13,901 nt of DNA, from assembly GCA_919902965.1 (NCBI GenBank), contig CAKKSJ010000285.1, positions 1 to 13,901 of the forward strand, written 5' to 3'. This DNA is from Burkholderiales bacterium (GTDB lineage: Bacteria > Pseudomonadota > Gammaproteobacteria > Burkholderiales > SG8-39). Under the pieces are notes generated by a model. It had not been told where the DNA came from. It was given only the letters and a program-made list of their open reading frames with translations, and did no database searches. The translations under genes were made by a program, and so were the position numbers. The number at the start of each line of letters is the position of its first letter. Position 1 is the first letter of the stretch. This document shows, in pieces, positions 1 through 6,409 of this stretch.

Positions 1-77
1 TGAAGGATCGCCTGGGCGTTGCACCGCTCGCGACAATGGACGACGCGATCAAGGCGGCGGTCGGGGCAGCGGCATGA
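1..77 (+). CDS. C-terminal end of SucC-like acyl-CoA ligase beta subunit (5' truncated)
   Basis: The frame is open from base 3 and ends at TGA 75-77. It encodes about 24 residues ending in DRLGVAPLATMDDAIKAAV. A tail of the type 'lgv-P-x-x-x-MDDAIxxAV' is typical of the C-terminus of ATP-grasp succinyl-CoA synthetase beta subunits. The gene lies directly upstream of a SucD-like alpha subunit, 43 bases before the start chosen for it, which is the usual beta-alpha order. The beta subunit would carry the nucleotide-binding ATP-grasp domain and part of the acid substrate site, none of which is visible here. The call rests on a short tail plus context, so nucleotide and acid specificity cannot be judged. 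Confidence 0.6.
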   Translation, partial: KDRLGVAPLATMDDAIKAAVGAAA

Positions 78-120
78 ATCGGATATGTGGATTTGCGCTG
101 GCGGCGGTGGAGGCGGCGCG

Positions 121-993
121 ATGATTGTCCGCGGAACCGATCGCATGCTGGTGATGGGCATCACCGGCAAGCAGGGCACGTTCTGGACCGAACGCATGCA
201 GGCCTACGGCACCAGGATCGTCGGCGGCACCCATCCGAAGAAGGCGGGTAGCGTGCAGTGCGGCGTGCCGGTGTTCGCCACCGCCGGGGACGCGATGACG
301 GGCGTCGGCTTCGACGTCGCGGTCCTCTTCATCCCGCCCCTGATGGTCAAGCAAGCCGCCATGGATGCGATCGAGGCCGGCGCCAAGGGCCTGGTCGTGA
401 TGACCGAGCACATCCCGGTGCAGGACGTGATGTACTTTATGGCGGCGGCGAAGGAACGCGGCGCGCGCATCCTCGGCCCCAACACCGCCGGCGCCGTTAC
501 GCCTGGCGAGTGCTTCGCCGGCTTCATGCCGGCCTTCAATGAGCGCATCTTCAAGCACGGCTCGATCGGCGTGATTTCCCGGAGCGGCAGCCTGGGCGTG
601 CTCATGTGTCTCAATATCGTCCAGGCCGGCTATGGCGAATCCGCTTTCGTCGGCATCGGCGGCGATCCTATCATCGGCACCACCACGCGCGACGCGCTCG
701 TCGCCCTCGATAATTTTCCCGGTACCGAGGCCGTCGTCATGGTGGGCGAGATCGGCGGCTCGATGGAAGAGGAAGCAGCCGTTTACGCCAAGACCATGAC
801 CAAGCCCGTGGTCGCCTTCATCGCCGGCGGCGCCGCGCCCAAGGGGAAAAAGATGGGGCACGCCGGCGCTATCGTCATGGGCAACAAGGGAACCTACGCC
901 TCCAAGCGCGCGGCGCTCGAAGCCGCCGGAGTTACCGTCTTGGATACGCCGTCCGATGTCGGGGCGGCGTTGAAGGCCCGGCTCGGACGCTGA
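121..993 (+). CDS. sucD: SucD-like alpha subunit of an acyl-CoA (succinate-CoA type) ligase
   Basis: This 290-residue protein has the normal SucD length. The start at 121 is preceded by GGAGG at 109-113; the in-frame ATG at 85 would add a glycine-run leader without family support. The N-terminal CoA-binding Rossmann domain has GITGKQGTFWTE near residue 13. The phosphohistidine motif GHAGAI is intact with His247, matching E. coli SucD His246, and the GIGGDP and GEIGGS motifs are present. The family reaction joins a carboxylic acid and CoA at the cost of ATP or GTP through a phosphohistidine, in the cytoplasm. Two stretches differ from canonical SucD: GPNTAG instead of GPNCPG, and SRSGSLGVL instead of SRSGTLTYE. 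The latter recalls NDP-forming acyl-CoA synthetases. With the divergent neighbours, the acid may not be succinate. The downstream GntR gene is convergent. Confidence 0.88.
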   Translation: MIVRGTDRMLVMGITGKQGTFWTERMQAYGTRIVGGTHPKKAGSVQCGVPVFATAGDAMTGVGFDVAVLFIPPLMVKQAAMDAIEAGAKGLVVMTEHIPVQDVMYFMAAAKERGARILGPNTAGAVTPGECFAGFMPAFNERIFKHGSIGVISRSGSLGVLMCLNIVQAGYGESAFVGIGGDPIIGTTTRDALVALDNFPGTEAVVMVGEIGGSMEEEAAVYAKTMTKPVVAFIAGGAAPKGKKMGHAGAIVMGNKGTYASKRAALEAAGVTVLDTPSDVGAALKARLGR

Positions 994-1022
994 TCTTGAC
1001 GTCCAGTTCGCCGAGAAATGGC

Positions 1023-1049
1023 CCAAGCGGCGCGCAGCCGCCGCTGGCT
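1023..1049. terminator. Possible stem-loop between convergent ligase and regulator genes
   Basis: In the 69-base gap between the two convergent stop codons, AGCGGC and GCCGC(C) flank a GCGCA loop, with CCA and TGG further out allowing an imperfect extension. The location fits a bidirectional transcription end. No T-run follows on either strand, so a classical intrinsic terminator is not established. Confidence 0.25.
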
Positions 1050-1062
1050 CGAGCGTGTGCGC

Positions 1063-1785
1063 TCAGCGTTTGCCGAGCAGGCTCAGATAGTGGTGATGCC
1101 GGGTGTTGACGAAGCGTATACGCGTATCCACCGCCAGGTCCTTGTACGTATAGGCAGTGCGCATGATTTTTAGCACGGCGGCCGGGTGCGCCATTCGCAG
1201 CAGCTTCCTCGTCGTTGTGTCGGCGAGCACCGCAGATATCGTCTCGACGGTGCGTACCACGGTGATGCCGTAGCGCATCTGGTACAAGCCATAGGTCGTG
1301 GTGTCGCGATCGACAAACAGGTTTTCGCTCATGTCCGGAAACAGCTTGGCCGGCAAGCGCAGATTGTCCACTATCACCGGTTCGCCTTGCAGCCGCAGGA
1401 GATTCTGCACCATGAACACCAGTTCGCCGTGCTCGATTCCGAGCAATTCTTCGGTCGCCAGATCCGCGCGGCCGCGCTTGAACGACAGCATTTCCGGCTG
1501 GGGAAACTCCTTGTCGCCATCGTTGCCGACAATCTGGAAAAACACGTTGAGCATGTAGTCGCGCGTGTGGCTGGTAACGAAGGTGCCGCGTCCCTGCTGG
1601 CGCACCAGGATATTCTCGGCCACCAGTTCATCGATGGCCCTGCGCACCGTGCCGACACTGGCGTTGAAGCGTTTTGCCAGCAGCGGTTCGCTCGGGATGG
1701 CTTGGCCGTGACGCCATTTGCTATCGCGCAGGCTTTCGGTAATGTGCTGCTTCACTTCCTTGTAGAGTGGCTGGCTGCGGTGCAT
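1063..1785 (-). CDS. GntR family transcriptional regulator, HutC/UTRA type
   Basis: The 240-residue protein starts at 1785, where the minus strand reads TTTTTGGAGTTCAGC before the ATG, a well-spaced ribosome site. A longer frame from 1878 would add 31 residues without family resemblance and would run through the operator-like repeats. Residues of about 5-70 form the GntR winged helix (QPLYKEVKQHI, IPSEPLLAKRF, GTVRRAIDEL, RQQGRGTFV). The rest matches the UTRA effector domain of the HutC subfamily, which binds small organic molecules. It is divergent from the Sdh-like operon, so it most likely represses or activates that operon and itself through the shared 290-base control region. The effector is unknown; a substrate or product acid of the pathway is the obvious candidate. 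Confidence 0.9.
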   Translation of the reverse strand: MHRSQPLYKEVKQHITESLRDSKWRHGQAIPSEPLLAKRFNASVGTVRRAIDELVAENILVRQQGRGTFVTSHTRDYMLNVFFQIVGNDGDKEFPQPEMLSFKRGRADLATEELLGIEHGELVFMVQNLLRLQGEPVIVDNLRLPAKLFPDMSENLFVDRDTTTYGLYQMRYGITVVRTVETISAVLADTTTRKLLRMAHPAAVLKIMRTAYTYKDLAVDTRIRFVNTRHHHYLSLLGKR

Positions 1786-1821
1786 GCTGAACTCCAAAAA
1801 GGCGCGGCGCGTAGACCGCAG

Positions 1822-1849
1822 ATTATCCCGCATTACGAAACCAGCGCAA
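1822..1849 (-). promoter_or_regulatory. Candidate promoter of the GntR gene
   Basis: On the minus strand TTGCGC (1849-1844) and GATAAT (1827-1822) are separated by 16 bases. The -10 element matches five of six consensus positions and the -35 about three. A start near 1815 would give a leader of about 30 bases before the ATG at 1785. Two of the CATATATATGACT-like boxes lie immediately upstream. Confidence 0.4.
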
Positions 1850-1854
1850 GTAAA

Positions 1855-1888
1855 CATATATATGACTTTATGAGACATCTATATGACT
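1855..1888. promoter_or_regulatory. Tandem operator-like boxes A and B
   Basis: CATATATATGACT (1855-1867) and CATCTATATGACT (1876-1888) match at 12 of 13 bases and are 21 bases apart, two helical turns, so both face the same side of the DNA. The core CATATATATG of the first box is a perfect palindrome, as expected for a dimeric GntR regulator. They sit just upstream of the candidate GntR promoter in an AT-rich island within GC-rich sequence. Confidence 0.5.
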
Positions 1889-1930
1889 ATCGAATCGGTT
1901 CCGGCGCCGGCGCGGCAGCCGAAAAGGCGA

Positions 1931-1939
1931 ATATAGATG
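1931..1939. repeat. Inverted partial copy of the operator-like box
   Basis: ATATAGATG is the exact reverse complement of CATCTATAT in box B (1876-1884). A nine-base match could be chance, but it lies in the same control region between the other boxes and could act as an auxiliary half-site. Confidence 0.25.
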
Positions 1940-2018
1940 CGATTAAACAAGGTAATAGACGCGATGATGCGCGCGCATATTGGTCCAGTAGACGGCCTTT
2001 ACTTTGTGCTGCCGGCGT

Positions 2019-2048
2019 TTTACATTGCACGAATAGATATATATGACT
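2019..2048 (+). promoter_or_regulatory. Candidate promoter of the Sdh-like operon overlapped by operator-like box C
   Basis: TTTACA (2019-2024) and TATGAC (2042-2047) are 17 bases apart, giving five and four matches to the sigma-70 elements. A third box, GATATATATGACT (2036-2048), differs from box A by one base and covers the putative -10 element. Binding there would block RNA polymerase, which suggests repression by the divergent GntR protein. Transcription would begin near 2054, just ahead of the ribosome site of the first gene. Confidence 0.4.
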
Positions 2049-2075
2049 GATGCGAAGGCGGAGGAAAGCCGGACG

Positions 2076-2789
2076 ATGTCCAAGCTGAGAGTGAGCGTGT
2101 GGCGCGGCGTCGAAGCGGGCGAATACCGCAGCTACGAAGTCCCGCGCCAGGAAAGCCAGACCGTGCTCGACGTGGTCAGCTTCATCCAGCGTCACCTCGA
2201 TCCCACGCTCGCGTACCGTTTCGCCTGCCGCGTCGGCATGTGCGGTTCGTGCGGGATGAGCGTGAACGGCGTGGCGCGCTGGACCTGCCGCACGCATGTG
2301 ACCCAGGTCATCAAGGGCGACGCCCTGGAAATTGCGCCCTTGCGCAATCTGCCGGTGATCAAGGATCTGGTCGCCGATATGTCCGGATTCTTTGACAAAT
2401 GGGCCGCGGCGAAAGGCCAGTTCCGCTCGAACCGCAGCCGCCGGGATGATTTTGCGCTCGTGTCTTCGGCGACAGCGGAGCGCCAGCTCGCAGATGCGGC
2501 AATCGAATGTATCGGTTGCGGCGTCTGCTATTCCGCCTGCGACGTCGTTGCCTGCAATTCCGAGTACCTGGGTCCGGCAGCACTGAACCGCGCCTGGACG
2601 CTGGTCAACGACGTGCGCGACACCGCGAATCCGGAGCGTCTGAGGGCGGTGGCCGGCGATGCCGGTTGCCATGCCTGTCATACCCACGTCAGTTGCTCCG
2701 AGCTCTGCCCCAAGCAACTTGCACCCACGGCCTCCATTGCCGGGCTGAAGCGGTCGGTGAGCCTGGCGCTGTTGAAAGGCCAATTGTGA
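2076..2789 (+). CDS. sdhB: Succinate dehydrogenase/fumarate reductase-like iron-sulfur subunit
   Basis: The 237-residue protein has the usual SdhB/FrdB length and all cluster ligands. The [2Fe-2S] set is Cys51, 56, 59 and 71 (C-x4-C-x2-C-x11-C), with Cys at the third position as in FrdB. The [4Fe-4S] set is Cys145, 148 and 151 with Cys211 before Pro. The [3Fe-4S] set is Cys155, 201 and 207. Cys160 and Cys198 are additional. It carries electrons between the flavoprotein and quinone at the cytoplasmic face of the membrane. The start at 2076 is preceded by GGAGGA ending at 2065; an in-frame ATG at 2043 adds 11 residues but has no ribosome site and would lie inside the candidate promoter. The next gene begins at the overlapping GTGA. 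It is the first gene of the operon, which is unusual for this complex. Confidence 0.9.
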   Translation: MSKLRVSVWRGVEAGEYRSYEVPRQESQTVLDVVSFIQRHLDPTLAYRFACRVGMCGSCGMSVNGVARWTCRTHVTQVIKGDALEIAPLRNLPVIKDLVADMSGFFDKWAAAKGQFRSNRSRRDDFALVSSATAERQLADAAIECIGCGVCYSACDVVACNSEYLGPAALNRAWTLVNDVRDTANPERLRAVAGDAGCHACHTHVSCSELCPKQLAPTASIAGLKRSVSLALLKGQL

Positions 2790-3190
2790 ACAGCGCGCAA
2801 GCACCCGTGGATGGGGCGGGCACGCCGATGGACGCAGCGTGCGCAGGCTTGAGCGGCGCGCGCATGCAGGCGCGCCTGTGGCTGGCGCAGCGTCTTGCCG
2901 CAGTAGTGCTGGCGCTGTGCGTGCTGGTGCACCTGGTTACCATGATCTACGCGGTGCGCCAGGGGCTGTCTGCCGTGGAGATTCTCGGCCGCACGCGCGG
3001 CAATCTGGCCTGGTTCGGCTTCTACCTGGTATTCGTCGCGGCGGTGGCTATCCACGCGCCGATCGGATTGCGTGCGGTACTTGCGGAGTGGTTTTCCTGG
3101 CGCGGCAAGTCGCTGGACGCGGCGCTGCTCGCGTTTGCGCTGGTGCTGGCCCTGGCTGGGACGCGTGCCGCATGGGGGGTATTCCGATGA
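2786..3190 (+). CDS. Sdh/Frd-like membrane anchor, first subunit (cytochrome b type)
   Basis: The chosen start is GTG 2786, overlapping the preceding stop as GTGA and giving 134 residues; an ATG at 2828 is an alternative. Three hydrophobic segments lie at about residues 37-57, 74-98 and 110-130, the usual anchor topology. His49 in the first segment and His90 in the second (IHAPIGLR) are candidate heme b ligands. The protein resembles the next gene product: Arg lies 13 residues before His in both, and both contain an H-x3-GLR motif. This suggests two duplicated anchor subunits. It would hold the flavoprotein and iron-sulfur subunits at the membrane and pass electrons to or from quinone. Family assignment rests on topology, motifs and position. 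Confidence 0.75.
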   Translation: MNSAQAPVDGAGTPMDAACAGLSGARMQARLWLAQRLAAVVLALCVLVHLVTMIYAVRQGLSAVEILGRTRGNLAWFGFYLVFVAAVAIHAPIGLRAVLAEWFSWRGKSLDAALLAFALVLALAGTRAAWGVFR

Positions 3191-3537
3191 AACTTCCCTC
3201 CAGCAGCCAGCCGGCACGCTGGGCCGCACTGGTGAACCGCGTCTCGGGGGTGCTGCTGAGCCTGTTTCTGCCGGTGCATTTCTGGGCGATGGGCCAGGCG
3301 CTCGAAGGGTCCGCCCAGCTCGATGCGTTTCTCGCATGGACGCAGCAGCCGGCTGTGCATGTGGCGGAGATCGGCTTGGTGGTGCTGCTCGCAGCGCATT
3401 TCACCGGAGGGCTCAGGCTGCTGGCCCTGGAATTCCTCGACTGGTCGCTTATCGGTCCCTGGCACAAGGACCTGATCGCCGTCGCCGCCGGAGCGAGCCT
3501 CGGCGTGGGCTTGCTGTTTGCACTGAATTTACTGTGA
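3187..3537 (+). CDS. Sdh/Frd-like membrane anchor, second subunit (SdhC type)
   Basis: This 116-residue protein starts at ATGA overlapping the previous stop. Segment one (about residues 14-36) has NRVSGVLLSLFLPVHFW, the R-x-S-G signature of SdhC. Segment two (about 57-79) has AAHFTGGLRLL, matching the H-x3-G-x-R heme and quinone motif. A third segment lies at about 92-116. His31 and His71 are intramembrane. Together with His49 and His90 of the partner there are four membrane histidines, enough for two hemes, as in the two-anchor diheme class of succinate:quinone oxidoreductases. Whether the hemes are really present cannot be told from sequence. The flavoprotein gene follows after seven bases. 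Confidence 0.8.
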   Translation: MKLPSSSQPARWAALVNRVSGVLLSLFLPVHFWAMGQALEGSAQLDAFLAWTQQPAVHVAEIGLVVLLAAHFTGGLRLLALEFLDWSLIGPWHKDLIAVAAGASLGVGLLFALNLL

Positions 3538-3544
3538 AGCGCCG

Positions 3545-5266
3545 ATGCGAACTCTGACTACCGACCTTCTGATCCTCGGCAGCGGCGGCGCGGGCTTGTT
3601 CGCCGCGTTGCACGCGCATACGGCGAATCCGCGGCTGCACGTCACCGTCGCGGTCAAGGGGCTGCTGGGCAAGTGCGGCTGTACGCGCATGGTCCAGGGC
3701 GGCTACAACGTCGCGCTGGCGCAGGGCGACTCGGTCGAGCGCCACTTCATGGATACGATCGAAGGCGGCAAGTGGCTGCCCAACCAGGAACTCGCCTGGA
3801 CCCTGGTCAAGGGCGCGATCGAGCGCATCCACGAACTGGAGAACGAGCTCGGCTGTTTCTTCGATCGCAATGCCGACGGCAGCCTGCATCAGAAGGCCTT
3901 CGCCGGGCAGACCTTCGACCGGACGGTGCACAAGGGCGATCTCACCGGCATCGAGATCATCAACCGCCTCGCCGAGCAGGTATGGGCGCGTGGCATACAC
4001 CGCCTGGAAGAGCACCGCGCCGTGGACCTGATCCTCGCGCCCGACGGCAAGCGCATCGCCGGCGTGCTGCTCATCGACATGCGCAGCGGCGAATTCGTTC
4101 TGGCGCGCGCGAAAGCCGTGGTGCTCGGCACCGGCGGCGGTCCGTCGATGTACAAATACCACACGCCCTCGGGCGAAAAGAGCTGCGACGGCCTGGCGAT
4201 GGCGCTGCGCTCCGGACTCGCGCTGCGCGACATGGAAATGGTGCAGTTCCATCCCACCGGCCTGCTCGCCGGGACCGGCACGCGCATGACCGGCACCGTG
4301 CTCGAAGAGGGCCTGCGCGGCTCCGGCGGCTACCTGCTCAACGGCGATATGCAGCGGTTCATGGGCAATTACGACCCGAGGCTGGAGCGCGCGACGCGCG
4401 ATATCGTCTCGCGCTCGATCTTCTCCGAGATGCGCGCCGGACGGGTGACGCCGAACGGCGGCGTCTACATCAGCATGGGGCACCTGGGCCCGGACAACGT
4501 GCGCAGGATGTTCAAGGGCATGGTCGATCGCTGCGCCGACTGCGGCTTCGATCTCGCCGCCGGGATGGTCGAGGTCGTTCCGACCGCGCACTACATGATG
4601 GGCGGCGTCGAGTTCGGCACCGACTGCTCCACCGCGCTCACCGGGCTGTTCGCCGCCGGCGAAGACACGGGCGGGGTGCACGGCGCCAACCGCCTGGGCG
4701 GCAACGGTGTCGCCAACTCGACGGTTTTCGGCGGCATTGCCGGCGACACCGCCGCCGGCTGGCTCGCCGGATGCGGCGCGCCCGCCGAAGTCGACCAGGC
4801 GGCGCTGGAACAGGCAGTCGAGCGCTGGGAACGTCCGTTCAGGCAAGCCCCGGGCGACCTGAACGCAATCCGCGAGCGCCTGTATGAATTGATGTGGAAC
4901 GACGTCGGCATCCTGCGCGAAGAAAGCGCATTGACCCGCGCCCTGCAGGGTTTGCAGGTCCTGCACGAGGAACTGCAGCGCACCGGGGTCAGCGCGGCCA
5001 GCCGCGCCTATCACCTCGCATGGCACGACTGGATGAACCTCGACAGCCTGCTGCTCATTAGCAAGACCATCACCCACGCGGCGCTGGCGCGCTGCAATTC
5101 GCGCGGCGCGCATTTTCGCGAGGACTATCCAGAGCCGGGGAACCTGGAACAGTCCGCCTTTACCCGCATCCGCCTGCAGGGCGATGCGTATGACCTGCAA
5201 TTCATGCCGGTCGTGTTCAGCCGCGTCACGCCGGGAAAGAGCCTGCTCGAGCCGGAAACCGCATGA
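3545..5266 (+). CDS. sdhA: Sdh/Frd-like flavoprotein with atypical FAD site
   Basis: This 573-residue FAD-dependent oxidoreductase has the GSGGAG dinucleotide motif at residues 12-17. His236 (QFHPTG), Arg285 (ATRDIVSR, the proton-delivering Arg), His349 (HYMMGG) and Arg383 (GANRLGG) are kept, so it should interconvert a vicinal dicarboxylate and its unsaturated form. Two features are odd. The residue aligned with the covalent-FAD His (His44 in E. coli FrdA, SHT) is Cys46 in GCTRMVQGG, so FAD is non-covalent or perhaps cysteinyl. The usual TEG motif reads EEG (Glu254-Glu255), and the loop from HPTG to it is about six residues longer than in E. coli FrdA. Together these suggest a succinate-like but non-standard substrate, or a preference for the reductive direction. 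L-aspartate oxidase was considered, but the B and anchor partners argue against it. It is the last of the four complex genes. Confidence 0.88.
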   Translation: MRTLTTDLLILGSGGAGLFAALHAHTANPRLHVTVAVKGLLGKCGCTRMVQGGYNVALAQGDSVERHFMDTIEGGKWLPNQELAWTLVKGAIERIHELENELGCFFDRNADGSLHQKAFAGQTFDRTVHKGDLTGIEIINRLAEQVWARGIHRLEEHRAVDLILAPDGKRIAGVLLIDMRSGEFVLARAKAVVLGTGGGPSMYKYHTPSGEKSCDGLAMALRSGLALRDMEMVQFHPTGLLAGTGTRMTGTVLEEGLRGSGGYLLNGDMQRFMGNYDPRLERATRDIVSRSIFSEMRAGRVTPNGGVYISMGHLGPDNVRRMFKGMVDRCADCGFDLAAGMVEVVPTAHYMMGGVEFGTDCSTALTGLFAAGEDTGGVHGANRLGGNGVANSTVFGGIAGDTAAGWLAGCGAPAEVDQAALEQAVERWERPFRQAPGDLNAIRERLYELMWNDVGILREESALTRALQGLQVLHEELQRTGVSAASRAYHLAWHDWMNLDSLLLISKTITHAALARCNSRGAHFREDYPEPGNLEQSAFTRIRLQGDAYDLQFMPVVFSRVTPGKSLLEPETA

Positions 5267-6393
5267 CGCGAAACTCGGCCTCGTTTCAAGCAGGTTCCCG
5301 CCTGGAAAAGCTGACGCTCTACCGGCTGTGCGTGCCACTGTGGACGCCGTACCGTCTCGCTTTCGGGCCGGTGGAGAATTTCGACACCATCATCGTGGAA
5401 GCGGTCGATGCGCAGGGCAACGCGGGCGTGGGCGAAGCGACCGTGCTCACCGGCTACACCGACGAAACCATTGAAGGGAGCTGGCGCGCGGCGAGGCAGT
5501 TCGCGGCGGAACTGATCCGCCATGACGGCGCCAGCGCGACTAGCGCAATCACCCGGCTCGGCATGAAATTTCCGTTTACGGCAACGGCGTTCGGTACCGC
5601 GCTCGAGATGCTGGCGGGGAGCGAACTGCTGCAGCTGCCCGGCGTGGCCACAGTTCCGCTGGTCGGTCTGCTCCAGGCCAAGAACGAAGATGCGATGCGC
5701 ATGGAGTTCCAGCAGTTACTGGATGCGGGCTATCGCACGCTCAAAGTAAAGGTGGGATTCGACGTCGCCCGGGACACCGAGATGCTCAAGTCGGTGCAGC
5801 GGGTCGTGCAGGGCAGGGCGCGCATCCGCATCGACGCCAATCAAGGCTACAGCGCCGAACAGGGAATGGCTTTCGCGCGCGCGCTCGATCCTGTCGGCAT
5901 CGAGCTGTTCGAGCAGCCTTGCGCCGCGGGCGACTGGGACGCGCACCTCGCGGTAGCGCGGGTGTCGCCGGTGCCGATGATGCTCGACGAATCGATCTAC
6001 GGCCTGGCCGACATCGAGAAGGCGGCGGCGCTCAAGGCAGCGGCGTATATCAAAGTGAAACTGATGAAGCTGGTTACGCTGGATGCCCTGGTGCAGGCGA
6101 TCACGCGCATCAAGGCGCTCGGCATGCAGGCGGTGCTCGGCAACGGCGTCGCCTGCGATCCAGCTTGCTGGATGGAGGCCTGTATCGCGGCAAGGCATAT
6201 CGACAACGCGGGCGAAATGAACGGTTTTCTCAAGGCGCGTGCGCCGCTGCTGCGCGAGCGGCTCGTCTTTCGCAACGGCGCCATTGTGCTTGATCCCGGA
6301 TATCGGGCCCGACTCGATATGGAAAACATCGAGCGCTACCGGGTCGATTCCCTGGTTTGCACGCCGCGGGCGGCGCAGGCTGCTTCGTCCTAG
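5263..6393 (+). CDS. Enolase-superfamily enzyme, muconate-lactonizing (MLE) subgroup
   Basis: The 376-residue protein starts at ATGA overlapping the flavoprotein stop, so translation is probably coupled. An N-terminal capping domain (to about residue 130) is followed by the barrel. Lys161-x-Lys163 (LKVKVG) ends the second strand, metal ligands are Asp191 (RIDANQ), Glu217 (ELFEQP) and Asp242 (MLDES), and the opposing Lys266 lies in VKLMK. This two-lysine layout defines the MLE subgroup, which performs proton abstraction alpha to a carboxylate with Mg2+: cycloisomerisation, syn-dehydration or epimerisation. The GG that usually follows the KLMK segment is LV, and the last strand reads GNGVACDPACWMEA. 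Methylaspartate ammonia-lyase is also an enolase-superfamily protein and would be expected beside a glutamate mutase, but its signature is not seen. The reaction is unknown. Confidence 0.85.
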   Translation: MTRNSASFQAGSRLEKLTLYRLCVPLWTPYRLAFGPVENFDTIIVEAVDAQGNAGVGEATVLTGYTDETIEGSWRAARQFAAELIRHDGASATSAITRLGMKFPFTATAFGTALEMLAGSELLQLPGVATVPLVGLLQAKNEDAMRMEFQQLLDAGYRTLKVKVGFDVARDTEMLKSVQRVVQGRARIRIDANQGYSAEQGMAFARALDPVGIELFEQPCAAGDWDAHLAVARVSPVPMMLDESIYGLADIEKAAALKAAAYIKVKLMKLVTLDALVQAITRIKALGMQAVLGNGVACDPACWMEACIAARHIDNAGEMNGFLKARAPLLRERLVFRNGAIVLDPGYRARLDMENIERYRVDSLVCTPRAAQAASS

Positions 6394-6409
6394 GCGCAAG
6401 GATCCACGC

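Noticed and set aside
19..120. Upstream extensions of the SucD-like gene from the start codons at 19 or 85
   Set aside because: They overlap the beta-subunit end or add a glycine run without family support; the GGAGG at 109-113 fits the start at 121.
1786..1878. Longer GntR protein starting at 1878
   Set aside because: The extra 31 residues do not resemble GntR N-termini and would span the candidate promoter and operator boxes; the start at 1785 has a good ribosome site.
3545..5266. L-aspartate oxidase (NadB) or soluble fumarate reductase
   Set aside because: The missing covalent His recalls NadB, but iron-sulfur and membrane anchor genes are co-encoded with overlapping or near-overlapping junctions, indicating a membrane complex.
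3449..5338. Very long open frame on the minus strand opposite the flavoprotein
   Set aside because: It is a byproduct of high GC and codon bias: no known motif, low-complexity His/Ala/Arg-rich product, and the plus strand encodes a well-recognised protein over the same bases.
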